DNA from: Rhodanobacter sp. C06
GTDB lineage: Bacteria; Pseudomonadota; Gammaproteobacteria; Xanthomonadales; Rhodanobacteraceae
Length of the DNA stretch: 64,000 nt
NCBI RefSeq assembly: GCF_002001105.1
Contig: NZ_MUNP01000021.1
Span: 1-64,000, forward strand
Direction of reading: 5' to 3'
The translations under genes were made by a program, and so were the position numbers. Under the pieces are notes generated by a model. It made no database searches. It worked only from the letters and a program-made list of their open reading frames with translations, and had not been told where the DNA came from. Each line of letters begins with the position of its first letter. Positions within the stretch are counted from its first letter, which is position 1. Of this stretch, positions 27,275-36,520 are shown piece after piece.

Positions 27275-27280
27275 TACAAT
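27275..27280 (+). promoter_or_regulatory. Candidate -10 element of dusB (possible leaderless mRNA)
   Basis: TACAAT (inside TATACAAT, 27273-27280) ends only six bases before the dusB ATG at 27287. Transcription from it would begin at or next to the start codon, and no ribosome site precedes the ATG. No convincing -35 box is visible, so this is tentative. Confidence 0.35.
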
Positions 27281-27286
27281 GCTCGG

Positions 27287-28273
27287 ATGCAGATCGGCCC
27301 TTACCGCATCGACCCGCCGCTGGCGTTGGCCCCCATGGCCGGCGTCACCGACAAGCCGTTCCGCCTGCTGTGCAAGCGGCTGGGCGCGGGGCTGGCCGTG
27401 TCGGAGATGACCACGGCCGATCCGCGGCTGTGGCACACCACCAAGTCGCTGCGCCGCATGGACCATGCCGGTGAGCCCGAGCCGGTGAGCGTGCAGATCG
27501 CCGGCTACGACCCGGCGATGCTGGCCGAGGCGGCGCGCTGCAACGCCGCCAACGGCGCACAGATCATCGACATCAACATGGGCTGCCCGGCGAAGAAGGT
27601 CTGCAACGTGTGGTCCGGCTCCGCCCTGCTGCAGGACGAGCCGCTGGTGGCGCGCATCTGCAAGGCGGTGGTGGACGCGGTGGACGTGCCGGTGACGCTG
27701 AAGTTCCGCACCGGCTGGGATCGCGAGCACAAGAACGCGTTGAGCATCGCCCGCCTCGCCGAGGACGCAGGCATCGCCGCGCTGGCGCTGCACGGCCGCA
27801 CCCGCGCCGACAAGTACGAGGGCGAGGCCGAGTACGAAACCATCGCCGCTGTGAAGGCCAGCGTGCGCATCCCGGTATTCGCCAACGGCGACGTCACCAC
27901 ACCGGAGCAGGCGCGGCACGTGCTGGCCGCCACCGGCGCGGATGCGCTGATGATCGGCCGCGGCGCGCAGGGCCGGCCGTGGATCTTCCGCGAGATCGCG
28001 CACTACCTGACCAGCGGCGAAAAGCTGCCCGAGCCCACGCCAGCCGAGGTCGCCACGATACTTATCGGCCACCTCGAACACCTCTACGCGTTCTACGGCG
28101 AGCTGTCCGGCTTGCGCATCGCGCGCAAGCACCTGGGCTGGTACGCGAAGGACCGCCCGGAAAACGCCGCCTTTCGCCACGTGGTGAACCGCGCCGAGAG
28201 CGCGTACGAACAACTGCGCCTCACCCGCGACTACTTCGACGCGCTGGCGGCCGGGGTGGCACTGGCGGCGTGA
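27287..28273 (+). CDS. dusB: tRNA-dihydrouridine synthase DusB
   Basis: A 328-residue FMN-dependent enzyme that reduces uridine to dihydrouridine in tRNA. It shows LAPMAGVTDKPFRLLCKRLG at the N-terminus, DINMGCPAKKVC with the catalytic Cys (near residue 100), LHGRTRADKYEGEA, and the FMN phosphate site GADALMIGRGAQGRPWIF. These are the DusB-type motifs. It is not followed by fis as in E. coli; the next gene is convergent. The ATG at 27287 begins MQIGPYRIDPPLALAP, the normal N-terminus. Confidence 0.96.
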   Translation: MQIGPYRIDPPLALAPMAGVTDKPFRLLCKRLGAGLAVSEMTTADPRLWHTTKSLRRMDHAGEPEPVSVQIAGYDPAMLAEAARCNAANGAQIIDINMGCPAKKVCNVWSGSALLQDEPLVARICKAVVDAVDVPVTLKFRTGWDREHKNALSIARLAEDAGIAALALHGRTRADKYEGEAEYETIAAVKASVRIPVFANGDVTTPEQARHVLAATGADALMIGRGAQGRPWIFREIAHYLTSGEKLPEPTPAEVATILIGHLEHLYAFYGELSGLRIARKHLGWYAKDRPENAAFRHVVNRAESAYEQLRLTRDYFDALAAGVALAA

Positions 28274-28329
28274 GTAGGGCGCCGGCCGGTGGCGGATGCC
28301 GTCGTCGGCCACGCGCGTGCGCGTCGCGC

Positions 28330-29154
28330 TCAGGCGGCCAGCATGCGCGGTGCTGCCGCGGCATGGCCCGTCCGCGGCGGCAATTCCGCCAGTAGCTCGC
28401 CGCGATGCGACAGCAGGCACAAACGGCCGTCCATCTCCTCGACCAGCGCGGTGAGGCTTTCCACCCAGTCGCCGTCGTTGGCGTAGACCAGGCCGTCGCG
28501 ATGCAGCAGGGCGGCGCGGTGGATGTGGCCGCAGACGATGCCGTCGAGCCGACGCCGCGCGGCATCGTCCAGCCCGGCCTGCACGAAGCGCGCGATGTAG
28601 CGCTCGGCGGCGCCGCTCTGCCGCTTCACGAACGCCGACAACGACCAGTAGCGCAGCCCCAGCCGGCGTCGCGACCAGTTCAGCCACTGGTTGCAGCCCA
28701 GGATGCGGTAGTAGATCCAGTCGCCGAGGCGTTCCTGCAAGCCGCCGAACTGGGTGATGTTGTCGTAGTCGTCGCCGTGGACGACCAGCAGGCGACGACC
28801 GTCGGCGGTGACGTGCACCGCGCGCCGTCGCACCTGCACCCCGGGCAGCGCCAGGCCGCACAGCCGCCGCAGCGGCCGGTCGTGATTGCCCGGCACGTAG
28901 GTGATCGCCGTGCCGCGCCGGTGCAAGGCATGCAGCGCCTCGATCACCCGCGCGTGCGCGCCGCCCCAGCAGGTGCGCCAGCGCGCGATCCACCACAGGT
29001 CGACGATGTCGCCCACCAGGTAGAGCTGCTCGCAGCGCAGGCCGCCCAGGAAGTCCGCCAGCTCCGACGCGTGGCAATGCCTGGCGCCCAGGTGCACGTC
29101 GGACAGGAACACCGTCCGCAGCCGCCGCTCGGACGGGGCGGTCGGGCGCTTCAT
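28330..29154 (-). CDS. LpxH-like metallophosphoesterase
   Basis: A 274-residue calcineurin-fold phosphoesterase. Metal-binding motifs are in order: FLSDVHLGARHC (D-x-H), YLVGDIVDLWW (GD), YVPGNHDRPL (GNHD), VVHGDDYD, and CGHIHRAAL (GH-x-H). The set matches the UDP-2,3-diacylglucosamine pyrophosphatase (LpxH2/YbbF-like) superfamily. Its true substrate is uncertain because such paralogues exist beside true LpxH. The ATG at 29154 overlaps the stop of the upstream acyltransferase gene (ATGA), so the two are one unit and both point to membrane-lipid metabolism. Confidence 0.88.
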   Translation of the reverse strand: MKRPTAPSERRLRTVFLSDVHLGARHCHASELADFLGGLRCEQLYLVGDIVDLWWIARWRTCWGGAHARVIEALHALHRRGTAITYVPGNHDRPLRRLCGLALPGVQVRRRAVHVTADGRRLLVVHGDDYDNITQFGGLQERLGDWIYYRILGCNQWLNWSRRRLGLRYWSLSAFVKRQSGAAERYIARFVQAGLDDAARRRLDGIVCGHIHRAALLHRDGLVYANDGDWVESLTALVEEMDGRLCLLSHRGELLAELPPRTGHAAAAPRMLAA

Positions 29155-30854
29155 GCCATCGCGTCCTGCCGGCGCTCCAGGTAGCGCTGGCGCTTGCGTG
29201 GCCGTACCTGCTCCAGGTCCACCTCGATCAGTCCGTCGATGGAGCCGCTGAAGTCCGGGTCCACGCCGAAGGCGAGGAAGCGCGCGCCGCCGGGCTCGCA
29301 CAACTCGGTGTACTGCTTGTAGAGCATCGGCACCGAGGCCCCGAGCCGGTCCAGCGCCAGCTTCAGCGCCTCGTGCGCGGCGGCACCGTCGAGTCCGTCG
29401 AACGATGGCTCCGCCTGTTCGAACGCAAACGGCCGGCGAGCGCTGGCCAGCGGCTGCGCGCTGCCGTGGTAGCGCCGGTAATAGGCCACGATCTGCTCGC
29501 TGGCCGCGCGCGGCAGCGCGGCGCTGATCGACACCGCGCCATAGAGGTAGCGCACGCCCGGATAGCGCTGCAGGTAGGCGCCGATGCCTTGCCACAGGTA
29601 GTCGAGGCTGCGGCTGCCCCAGTAGTCCGGCACCACGAAGCTGCGCCCCAGTTCCAGCCCCGCCGCCAGCCGTGGCACGGCCGTGTCCGCGTAACGGAAC
29701 AGCGAGGCCGTGTACAGCCCGGCCAGCCCGCTGCGCGCCAGCGTCTCGGCGCCTCGCATCACGCGGTAGGCGCCGGCGATGCGCGTGGCCTGCGCGTCCC
29801 ACACCAGGATGTGGTCGTAGTGCGCGTCGTAGGCGTCGAGATCGCGGCTACGGCCGGTGCCTTCGCCCACCTCGCGGAAGGTCAGCTCGCGTAGCCGGCC
29901 GATCTCCTGCAGCAGCGGCGAACCGGCGGCCCGCGCCAGGCGGATCTGCTTGCCGTCGCCGGTGGCACCGAGCAACTCGGTGGCGGCCACCGCTTCCGCC
30001 AGCGCGTCCGCATCGACGGGCGTCGCCAGCGGCGCCTGACCGGCTACGGCCACCGTTCTGACGCGACCGAGCGTGTGCAGTGTCCGGCGGATGCGCCGTA
30101 GCGCATCGCGATCGCTCTCGTCGCCCGCGATCGCCGCGAGCTCGCCCACATGCAGGCGCACCGGCCGGCGCCGACGAGCGAGCATCTCGCGCGCCAGCAG
30201 CACGGTCGATGCCGGGCGGCACAGTGCGGAGATTCCGTAGAACAGTGCTGAATTGCGCGCGTCGATGCGCACCGGCAACACCGGCGCCGACGCGCGCCGC
30301 GCGAAACGCAGGAAGCCGGAGCGCCAGTGCGTGTCGCGCACGCCGCGCAAACCCAGCCGCGAGACTTCGCCGGCGGGGAACACGATCACGCATTCGCCGT
30401 CGCGCAATGCACGCTCCACCCGGCGCAGGCTGGCCGCGCCAGCGCGGCCGCCGAACACGCGCACCGGCAGCAGCAGTTCCGCCAGCGGTTCCACCAGCGC
30501 CAGCACCTCGTTGGCGACGATGCGCACGTCGCGCCGCACCCGCCCCACCATGTCCAGCAGCGTCAGTGCGTCGAGCGCGCCGCACGGATGGTTGGCCACG
30601 ATCAGCAACGGTCCGTGTGCAGGTATGCGCGCCAGCGCGTCCACGTCGACGTCGTAACGCATCTCCAGTCACCGCATGGCCGCCTCGACGAAGGCGAAGC
30701 CGCGCAGGTGGCCGTGCCCGGCGCAGAAGGCGTCGATGCCGTCGAAGCCCGACCAGCGCGCCAGCCCGTGCAGCAGCGGCACGGCCAGGTGCCCGCACCG
30801 GCCGCGGAACCAGTGCGGATAGCGTTGCTGCAGACGCTGCTCGATCGCTTGCAT
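29151..30854 (-). pseudogene. OlsF-like bifunctional acyltransferase interrupted by an in-frame TGA
   Basis: A PlsC-type acyltransferase domain (VANHPCGALDAL, VIVFPAGEVSRLG) is followed by an OlsB-type GNAT domain (RELTFREVGEGTG, SFVVPDYWGSRSLDYLWQG). This is the architecture of OlsF ornithine-lipid synthases. The family's N-terminal part (MQAIEQRLQQRYPHWF to GHLRGFAFVEAAMR) is present from the ATG at 30854, but a TGA at 30669-30671 stops it at codon 62. The same frame resumes at once with LEMRYDVDVDAL and stays open for 500 more codons. A TGG-to-TGA change would explain it. The downstream part could still be made by re-initiation at the ATG at 30662 and keeps both catalytic domains. The cause could also be a sequencing error. 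Confidence 0.75.
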
Positions 30855-31017
30855 CCCGACAACCCTCGGCTTGGCCCGTCGCAAGATTGCGCGGCCACCG
30901 GGACGCCGGCGTTGCGCCTGCGCGTCAGCGACGTGACAGCGCCGCCGGCGGGGCGGCCGCGCAGCCATGGCGCACGCGGATCGCGCCGGACGCGCCTGGA
31001 CGCAGCAAGGCCTCGCA

Positions 31018-31046
31018 TTGACTTTGGCCGTCTGTACGGCTAATTT
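31018..31046 (+). promoter_or_regulatory. Sigma-70 promoter of metE
   Basis: TTGACT, a 17-nt spacer and TAATTT form a good housekeeping promoter. Transcription would start near 31053, just before the cobalamin riboswitch. Confidence 0.7.
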
Positions 31047-31058
31047 TCACAACGCTCA

Positions 31059-31244
31059 AGGTAACTATCTCTTCATGCGAATGAAGAGATATCTCAAGGG
31101 AAGCCGGTGCGAATCCGGCGCTGCCCCGCAGCGGTATGTGGAAACGACCTCCGTCACCGGCACTGGGTGCAACACGCCCGGGAAGCGACGGACAGTAGGC
31201 GGCCGACACTTTGCCGGTCACGTCCACGAGCCCGAATACCTGCC
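31059..31244 (+). promoter_or_regulatory. Cobalamin (B12) riboswitch upstream of metE
   Basis: The conserved core is clear: GGGAAGCCGGTGCGAATCC (31098 on), then CGCTGCCCCGCAGCGGTA, and at the 3' end GAGCCCGAATACCTGCC. AGGTA (31059-31063) pairs with TACCT (31237-31241) as P1. The 11-bp stem at 31066-31091 with a GCGA tetraloop takes the place of P2. Adenosyl- or methylcobalamin would switch off the B12-independent synthase when B12 is available, the known logic for metE. The expression platform lies in the 200 nt before the start codon, where the hairpin at 31388-31405 is a candidate. Confidence 0.93.
31066..31091. promoter_or_regulatory. Perfect palindrome at the metE transcript start
   Basis: Half-site TATCTCTTCAT, centre GCGA, then its exact reverse complement. 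It lies 13-38 nt past the predicted transcript start. The same half-site pattern and 4-nt spacing recur at metF (63181-63206) and, degenerate, at metK (33888-33913). It could therefore be a repressor operator for methionine-cycle genes. It also fits as stem P2 of the riboswitch, so the two readings compete or coexist. Confidence 0.5.
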
Positions 31245-31387
31245 TCGGCCGGAAGCGGCACGCCGCTTCCGCACGACCTGGCATCTCCGTGGGGAGGGCC
31301 GGAGCCCGCGCGCTGCCGCCCCCACGGCCCGCGCTGGCTTCGCCTGCCCGCGCCGCCGGTTCGCCCGCGGGGGCGAAGGTCAACGGC

Positions 31388-31405
31388 TTGGGCGATTGCG
31401 CCCAA
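31388..31405 (+). terminator. Leader hairpin before metE, possible expression platform
   Basis: TTGGGCG and CGCCCAA form a 7-bp stem with loop ATTG, followed by a pyrimidine-rich stretch (CCACCCTTCGTTCCTCTTTG) but no pure T-run. It may be a weak attenuator or part of the riboswitch output. Confidence 0.3.
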
Positions 31406-31449
31406 CCACCCTTCGTTCCTCTTTGCCCTACATGCAAGAGGAATCATCC

Positions 31450-33756
31450 ATGTCACTCGTTACCCATCTCGGCTTTCCGCGCATCGGCCTCAAGCGCGAA
31501 CTGAAACGCGCATTGGAAGCGCACTGGCGCGGCGAAGCGCCCGCCGAAGCCCTGCGCGACGCCGCCCGCGCGCTGCGCGCACGGCACTGGCAACTGGCCC
31601 GCGACGCCGGCGCCGACGTCGTGCCCTGCAACGACTTCAGCCTGTACGACCACGTGCTCGACACCGCCGTGCTGTTCGACGCGATTCCGGACCGCTACCG
31701 CCCGGTGTTCGCCGAAAGCCGTCTGAACGGCTATTTCGCGATGGCCCGCGGCCACAAGCGCGGCGGCCACGACCTGCACGCGCTGGAAATGACCAAGTGG
31801 TTCGACACCAACTACCACTACCTGGTGCCGGAGCTGCACGCCGGCCAGCGTTTCGCCCTCGCCGGCGACAAACCGCTGGCGGAATTCCTGGAGGCGAAGG
31901 CGCTGGGCCACCACGCGCGACCGGTGCTGCTGGGGCCGGTGTCCTTCCTGCTGCTGTCCAAGGCCGTGGATGGCAGCGACCGGCTGGCCCTGCTCGATGC
32001 CTTGCTGCCCGCCTATGCCGAACTGCTGCGCCAGCTGGCTGCGGCTGGCGCCGACTGGGTACAACTGGATGAACCCTGCCTCGTGCTCGACCAGGACAGC
32101 GACGACCACGCCGCCTATCGCCGTGCCTACGCGGCGCTGGCCACGGCGAACGGGCCGAAGATCCTGCTCGCCAGCTACTTCGGCGCGCTGGGCGACAACC
32201 TCGCGCTCGCCGCGAGCCTGCCGGTGAACGGCCTGCACATCGACCTGGCGCGCACGCCGCAGCAGCTCGGCGACGTGCTCGATGCGTTGCCCGAAGGCCG
32301 CGTACTCAGCTGCGGCGTGGTCGATGGCCGCAACGTATGGCGCAGCCGCCCCGCCCGCGTGCTTCCGCTGCTGCGCCAGGCACAGGCGCGACTGGGCGAC
32401 GACCGGCTGTGGCTGGCGCCGTCATGCTCGCTGCTGCACGTGCCGATCGACCTCGCCGCGGAAACCGCACTGGAGCCGGCACGCCGCGCCACGATGGCGT
32501 TCGCGCGGCAGAAACTGGAGGATTTGCGCGTCTATGCCGACGCACTGGCCGGCCACGCGGAAGCCGAAGCCGCGCTGCAGGCGCAGCAGGCCCTGCTCGA
32601 CCGGCAGGCGCAACAATCCGGCGTGTGCAATCCCGCCGTGCGTGCCCGCCTGCACGAACTCAGCCCGCAGACGACGCTGCGCCGCTCGCCCTACGCCACG
32701 CGCCGCGTCACGCAGGCGGAGGCCCTGGCCTTGCCGCTGCTGCCCACTACCACCATCGGCTCGTTCCCGCAGACCGACGAGTTGCGCCAAGCGCGCGCCG
32801 CGCACCGCGGCGGCAGGCTGGACGATGCCGCCTACGAGGCGCTGCTGGAGGCCGAAGTCGAGCGCGTGGTGCGCTTCCAGGAAGACATCGGCCTGAACGT
32901 GCTGGTGCACGGCGAGCCCGAGCGCAACGACATGGTGGAGTACTTCGGCGAGCAGCTGGACGGCTACCTGTTCACCCGGCTGGGCTGGGTGCAGAGCTAC
33001 GGCTCGCGCTGCGTGAAGCCGCCGGTGATCTGGGGCGACGTGGCGCGGCCCGCGCCGATGACGGTGCGCTGGTCGACCTACGCCCAATCGCTCACCGAGC
33101 GGCCGATGAAGGGCATGCTCACCGGCCCGGTCACCATGCTGCAGTGGTCGTTCGTGCGCGACGACCTGCCGCGCGAAACCGTATGCCGGCAGATCGCGCT
33201 GGCGCTGCGCGACGAGGTGCACGACCTGGAAGCCGTCGGCATCAAGGTGATCCAGATCGACGAGCCCGCGCTGCGCGAAGGCCTGCCGTTGCGCCGCGCC
33301 GACTGGCAGGGCTACCTCGCCTGGGCGGTGGAAAGCTTCCGCATCGCGGCCGGCGGCGTGCGCGACGCCACCCAGATCCACACCCACATGTGCTACTCCG
33401 AGTTCAACGACATCATCGAGGCCGTGGCCGCGATGGATGCCGACGTGATCTCGATCGAGACCAGCCGCTCGCGCATGGAATTGCTGGACGCCTTCGCGCG
33501 CTTCCGCTACCCCAACGGCATCGGTCCGGGCGTGTACGACATCCATTCGCCGCGCGTGCCCACGCAGGAGGAGATGCTCGGCCTGCTGCGCAAGGCACTG
33601 GAAGTGCTGCAGCCCGGCCAGCTCTGGATCAATCCGGACTGCGGCCTGAAGACTCGCGGCTGGCCCGAGGTGGAAGCCGCGCTGCGCGGCATGGTGGATT
33701 GCGCCCGTCGGTTGCGTGCAGAGCTGGCCGCGGCGGCGGCCACTGCCGCCGTCTGA
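31450..33756 (+). CDS. metE: Cobalamin-independent methionine synthase MetE
   Basis: A 768-residue enzyme that methylates homocysteine from methyl-tetrahydropteroyl-triglutamate. The N-terminal domain starts [20 protein letters not shown]. The catalytic C-terminal domain starts near residue 430 ([19 protein letters not shown]). The zinc-site residues are visible: His and Cys in THMCYSEF, and Cys in [13 protein letters not shown]. The ATG at 31450 has AGAGGA upstream. Expression is under the B12 riboswitch, and metK follows on the same strand after 166 nt. Confidence 0.98.
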   Translation: MSLVTHLGFPRIGLKRELKRALEAHWRGEAPAEALRDAARALRARHWQLARDAGADVVPCNDFSLYDHVLDTAVLFDAIPDRYRPVFAESRLNGYFAMARGHKRGGHDLHALEMTKWFDTNYHYLVPELHAGQRFALAGDKPLAEFLEAKALGHHARPVLLGPVSFLLLSKAVDGSDRLALLDALLPAYAELLRQLAAAGADWVQLDEPCLVLDQDSDDHAAYRRAYAALATANGPKILLASYFGALGDNLALAASLPVNGLHIDLARTPQQLGDVLDALPEGRVLSCGVVDGRNVWRSRPARVLPLLRQAQARLGDDRLWLAPSCSLLHVPIDLAAETALEPARRATMAFARQKLEDLRVYADALAGHAEAEAALQAQQALLDRQAQQSGVCNPAVRARLHELSPQTTLRRSPYATRRVTQAEALALPLLPTTTIGSFPQTDELRQARAAHRGGRLDDAAYEALLEAEVERVVRFQEDIGLNVLVHGEPERNDMVEYFGEQLDGYLFTRLGWVQSYGSRCVKPPVIWGDVARPAPMTVRWSTYAQSLTERPMKGMLTGPVTMLQWSFVRDDLPRETVCRQIALALRDEVHDLEAVGIKVIQIDEPALREGLPLRRADWQGYLAWAVESFRIAAGGVRDATQIHTHMCYSEFNDIIEAVAAMDADVISIETSRSRMELLDAFARFRYPNGIGPGVYDIHSPRVPTQEEMLGLLRKALEVLQPGQLWINPDCGLKTRGWPEVEAALRGMVDCARRLRAELAAAAATAAV

Positions 33757-33887
33757 ACGGGTGGCCGGCGGCGCCGCAGCAGGGCCGCTGGCCATCCAGA
33801 CGTCTGAACACGCAGCTAACCGGCGGCCCGCCAGAATTTCCGCGGGCTGCAAAACCGGGGGCGGCGTTGTATGATGCCGCCCTCTTT

Positions 33888-33913
33888 TATCTCTTTATCC
33901 GTACACGAGGATA
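33888..33913. promoter_or_regulatory. Degenerate operator-like palindrome before metK
   Basis: The left half TATCTCTTTAT matches the metE half-site at 10 of 11 positions, followed by a 4-nt centre CCGT. The right half ACACGAGGATA matches only partly. It lies just past a TATGAT -10-like box (33870-33875) with a weak -35, and overlaps the ribosome site region of metK. No SAM riboswitch is seen in this leader. Confidence 0.4.
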
Positions 33914-33922
33914 TAAACCGCG

Positions 33923-35122
33923 ATGTCCAGCCATCTGTTCACTTCCGAATCGGTCTCCGAAGGCCATCCGGACAAGGTCGCCGACCAGATCTCCGACGCC
34001 GTGCTCGACGCGATCCTCGCGCAGGATCCGCGTGCCCGCGTGGCCTGCGAAACCATGGTCAAGACCGGCGTGGCCATCGTCGCCGGCGAGATCACCACCA
34101 GCGCGTGGATCGATCTGGAAGCGATCACCCGCAAGGTGATCCTCGACATCGGCTACGACTCCAGCGACGTCGGCTTCGACGGCGCCACCTGCGGCGTGCT
34201 GAACCTGATCGGCAAGCAGTCGCCCGACATCAACCAGGGCGTGGACCGCAAGAAGCCCGAGGAACAGGGCGCCGGCGACCAGGGCCTGATGTTCGGCTAC
34301 GCCACCAACGAAACCAAGGACATGATGCCGGCGGCGATCCATTATTCGCATCGCCTCGTCGAGCAGCAGGCCAAGGTCCGCAAGAAGAAGAACTCGCCGC
34401 TGCCGTGGCTGCGCCCGGACGCGAAGAGCCAGGTCACCCTGCGCTACGACAACGGCGTGGCCACCGCGATCGACGCCGTGGTGCTCAGCACCCAGCACGA
34501 TCCGGGCGTGAAGCAGAAGGATCTGATCGAGGCCGTGCGCGAGCACATCATCAAGCCCGTGCTGCCCGCCAAGCTGCTGCACAAGGGCACCAAGTTCCAC
34601 ATCAACCCGACCGGCAAGTTCGAGATCGGCGGCCCGGTGGGCGACTGCGGCCTCACCGGCCGCAAGATCATCGTCGACACCTACGGCGGCTGGGCCCGCC
34701 ACGGCGGCGGCGCGTTCTCCGGCAAGGATCCGTCCAAGGTCGACCGCTCGGCCGCCTACGCCGCGCGCTACGTGGCCAAGAACATCGTGGCCGCCGGCAT
34801 CGCCGACCGCTGCGAGGTGCAGGTGAGCTACGCGATCGGCGTGGCCCATCCCACCTCGATCTCGGTCACCACCTTCGGCACCGGCAAGATCAGCGACGAC
34901 AAGATCGAGAAGCTGATCCGCGCGCACTTCGACCTGCGCCCGTACGGCATCCTGCAGATGCTGGATCTCATCCACCCGATGTACCAGCAGACCGCCAGCT
35001 ACGGCCATTTCGGCCGCAGCCCGGTCGAGATCAAGGACAAGAACGGCAAGTCCTACACCGCGTTCTCGTGGGAAAAGACCGACAAGGCCGAGGCGCTGCG
35101 CAAGGCCGCCAAGCTGAAGTAA
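33923..35122 (+). CDS. metK: S-adenosylmethionine synthetase MetK
   Basis: A 399-residue enzyme forming SAM from methionine and ATP. It has [19 protein letters not shown] with the ATP-binding His, the [12 protein letters not shown] signature, and the glycine-rich P-loop [19 protein letters not shown]. The ATG at 33923 has GAGG twelve bases upstream. It is followed by a strong terminator at 35181-35209. Confidence 0.99.
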   Translation: MSSHLFTSESVSEGHPDKVADQISDAVLDAILAQDPRARVACETMVKTGVAIVAGEITTSAWIDLEAITRKVILDIGYDSSDVGFDGATCGVLNLIGKQSPDINQGVDRKKPEEQGAGDQGLMFGYATNETKDMMPAAIHYSHRLVEQQAKVRKKKNSPLPWLRPDAKSQVTLRYDNGVATAIDAVVLSTQHDPGVKQKDLIEAVREHIIKPVLPAKLLHKGTKFHINPTGKFEIGGPVGDCGLTGRKIIVDTYGGWARHGGGAFSGKDPSKVDRSAAYAARYVAKNIVAAGIADRCEVQVSYAIGVAHPTSISVTTFGTGKISDDKIEKLIRAHFDLRPYGILQMLDLIHPMYQQTASYGHFGRSPVEIKDKNGKSYTAFSWEKTDKAEALRKAAKLK

Positions 35123-35131
35123 GCCACTACC

Positions 35132-35176
35132 GTTCGCCCTGAGCGTAGCGCCGCAGGCGCAAAGTCGAAGGGCGAC
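35132..35176. repeat. REP-like palindrome after metK
   Basis: TCGCCCT (35134-35140) pairs with AGGGCGA (35169-35175), with an inner GCGCC/GGCGC stem. The pattern TTCGCCCTGAGC...GTCGAAGGGCGA is a common intergenic repeat type in high-GC proteobacteria. Only one copy is seen here. Confidence 0.55.
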
Positions 35177-35180
35177 ACCG

Positions 35181-35209
35181 AAACGGGCCGCATGATGCGG
35201 CCCGTTTTT
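35181..35209 (+). terminator. Rho-independent terminator of metK
   Basis: A perfect 12-bp stem (AAACGGGCCGCA with its complement) around a TGA loop, ending in TTTTT. The A-run on the other side lets it serve the convergent nucleotidyltransferase gene as well. Confidence 0.9.
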
Positions 35210-35240
35210 CTTGAGGCTTGGCGTGCCGGCCCGAATCGCC

Positions 35241-36293
35241 TCAACGCTTGCCGGCAGAATCCAGCCAATCCTGCACGCCCAGCTCCGGTGCGAGTTTTTC
35301 GACGGCGCTCAGTCCGCGCAGCGCACGCGTCTTCCACCCTGGTCCGCGCGATACCAGGTCGCCCCACGCCTCGCGTGCCTCCCAACCGGAACCCTGCCGG
35401 TAATGCGCCAGCAAGGCGGCGCTCTGGCGCAGATCCTTGTTCGATTTCGCCGCACGCGTCGCTCCACGCTCGCCCGCCACGATCAGCTTGTGCATGGCGT
35501 AGCGCAGCGGATGTGGCACGTTGACCACCACCGCGCCGTCGGCGCAGAACAACACCGCCTGCTGCACGTCCTGCAGCAGGTACTCCATGAACTTCAATGG
35601 CTGCAACGTGATGCCCAACTGCGCATGCCGGTACGGCACGCCACCGCGGTGCTGCGGCGTGATGAAATCCAGCTGGAAGTCCGGGTCGCGCGGACTCAGC
35701 CAGGTGCCCCCGTGCTTGCCGTCGGAACTGCCCAGCGGCAGGAAGCCCATCTTCAGCGAATCGATGGCTGCCGGCGTGTCGATCTCGATGTTCGATGGCA
35801 GCGCGATCGCCAACTGCTTGCCGGCATGGGCGAAATCGACGTCCTGCGTGCGCGAGGCATCGCCCCAGCTCACGCCCAGCATGTTGCCGAACGCGAGGAA
35901 CGCGTGCGTGCCCACCAGCACCCCACCAGCACGGAAAAAGCCGTAGTCCGACAGCCGGCGGATCACCCTGAAGTGCGGCACCAGCACCGGCGCGCAACCC
36001 AGCGCGATGGCCGAACGCGCCAACGGTTCCAGCGCAGCCATCGGCCGGCCCTCGCCATGCTGTGCGATCAACTCGCGCACCTGCGGCGAATCCGGCCCCA
36101 CGTAGAACTGGCGCAGGCGCCCGGACAACTCGGTGTACTGGAAGTACCGGTAGACGCCGCCCTTCACCGTCTTGCTGGCAAACGAACCGCGCAGGTTGGC
36201 CACGGAGCGCGCCAGCTCCACCGCCTGGGCCGCGTCCAGCAGCTGGGCATAGGCGGTTTGCGCGGACAACGACAGCGGCATGTAGTGGTCCAT
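35241..36293 (-). CDS. GSU2403-type nucleotidyltransferase-fold protein
   Basis: A 350-residue protein resembling the GSU2403/NTP_transf_8 nucleotidyltransferase family. Recognisable parts are a helical N-terminus, YRYFQYTELSGRLRQFYVG, VGTHAFLAFGNMLGV, then the acidic RTQDVDFAH (the expected D-x-D metal site, about residue 150), and FQLDFITPQHR. Biochemical function is not established for this family; the fold is shared with MNT-type and AbiEii-type toxins, but that does not prove a toxin role. The ATG at 36293 sits directly beside a perfect inverted repeat, suggesting self-regulated expression. No clear partner gene remains. Confidence 0.75.
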   Translation of the reverse strand: MDHYMPLSLSAQTAYAQLLDAAQAVELARSVANLRGSFASKTVKGGVYRYFQYTELSGRLRQFYVGPDSPQVRELIAQHGEGRPMAALEPLARSAIALGCAPVLVPHFRVIRRLSDYGFFRAGGVLVGTHAFLAFGNMLGVSWGDASRTQDVDFAHAGKQLAIALPSNIEIDTPAAIDSLKMGFLPLGSSDGKHGGTWLSPRDPDFQLDFITPQHRGGVPYRHAQLGITLQPLKFMEYLLQDVQQAVLFCADGAVVVNVPHPLRYAMHKLIVAGERGATRAAKSNKDLRQSAALLAHYRQGSGWEAREAWGDLVSRGPGWKTRALRGLSAVEKLAPELGVQDWLDSAGKR

Positions 36294-36296
36294 GAC

Positions 36297-36331
36297 GGTT
36301 ATACTAGTTTTTTCGTTGAGCTAGTATAACC
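36297..36331. promoter_or_regulatory. Perfect 11-bp inverted repeat before the nucleotidyltransferase gene
   Basis: GGTTATACTAG (36297-36307) and CTAGTATAACC (36321-36331) are exact inverted copies, 13 nt apart, ending 3 nt before the start codon on the minus strand. Each arm contains a TATA-type -10-like sequence. This is the layout of an operator overlapping a promoter. The T-run lies in the loop, so it is not a normal terminator. Confidence 0.6.
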
Positions 36332-36473
36332 AACCCAATATGTGGGTCAACGCCTTGGCCGGCACGCCTGCGTGCACGGGTTCGGAGTCCAGCACGAGGT
36401 GGCCGGTATTCCTGCTGGCCTGGAGCAGCGCTTTCGGCACGGCGTCGATGTTGCGCGGCGCGGCGAGGATCAT
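36321..36473 (-). CDS. Possible small ORF or gene remnant upstream of the nucleotidyltransferase
   Basis: A 50-residue frame (MILAAPRNIDAVPKALL... to HILGWLY) with third-position GC of about 86%, like real genes here. Its last codons and TAG lie inside the inverted repeat. I do not recognise the product and see no good ribosome site. It could be the 3' remnant of a lost partner gene or chance. Confidence 0.25.
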   Translation of the reverse strand: MILAAPRNIDAVPKALLQASRNTGHLVLDSEPVHAGVPAKALTHILGWLY

Positions 36474-36520
36474 CCCCGCTCGCTCAGCGCCCGGCGTCCA
36501 TTGAATGCCATCGCGATCCG

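Noticed and set aside
30669-30671. TGA read as selenocysteine in the acyltransferase
   Set aside because: No stem-loop of SECIS type is evident directly downstream and the family does not use selenocysteine.
31066-31091. MetR site at metE
   Set aside because: MetR sites read TGAA-N5-TTCA; here the arms are inverted (TTCAT...ATGAA) with different spacing.
33757-33922. SAM-type riboswitch before metK
   Set aside because: None of the conserved SAM-I, SAM-II or SAM/SAH cores is visible in these 166 nt.
36297-36331. Inverted repeat as a terminator
   Set aside because: The T-run is in the loop rather than after the stem, and the repeat abuts a start codon, not a stop.
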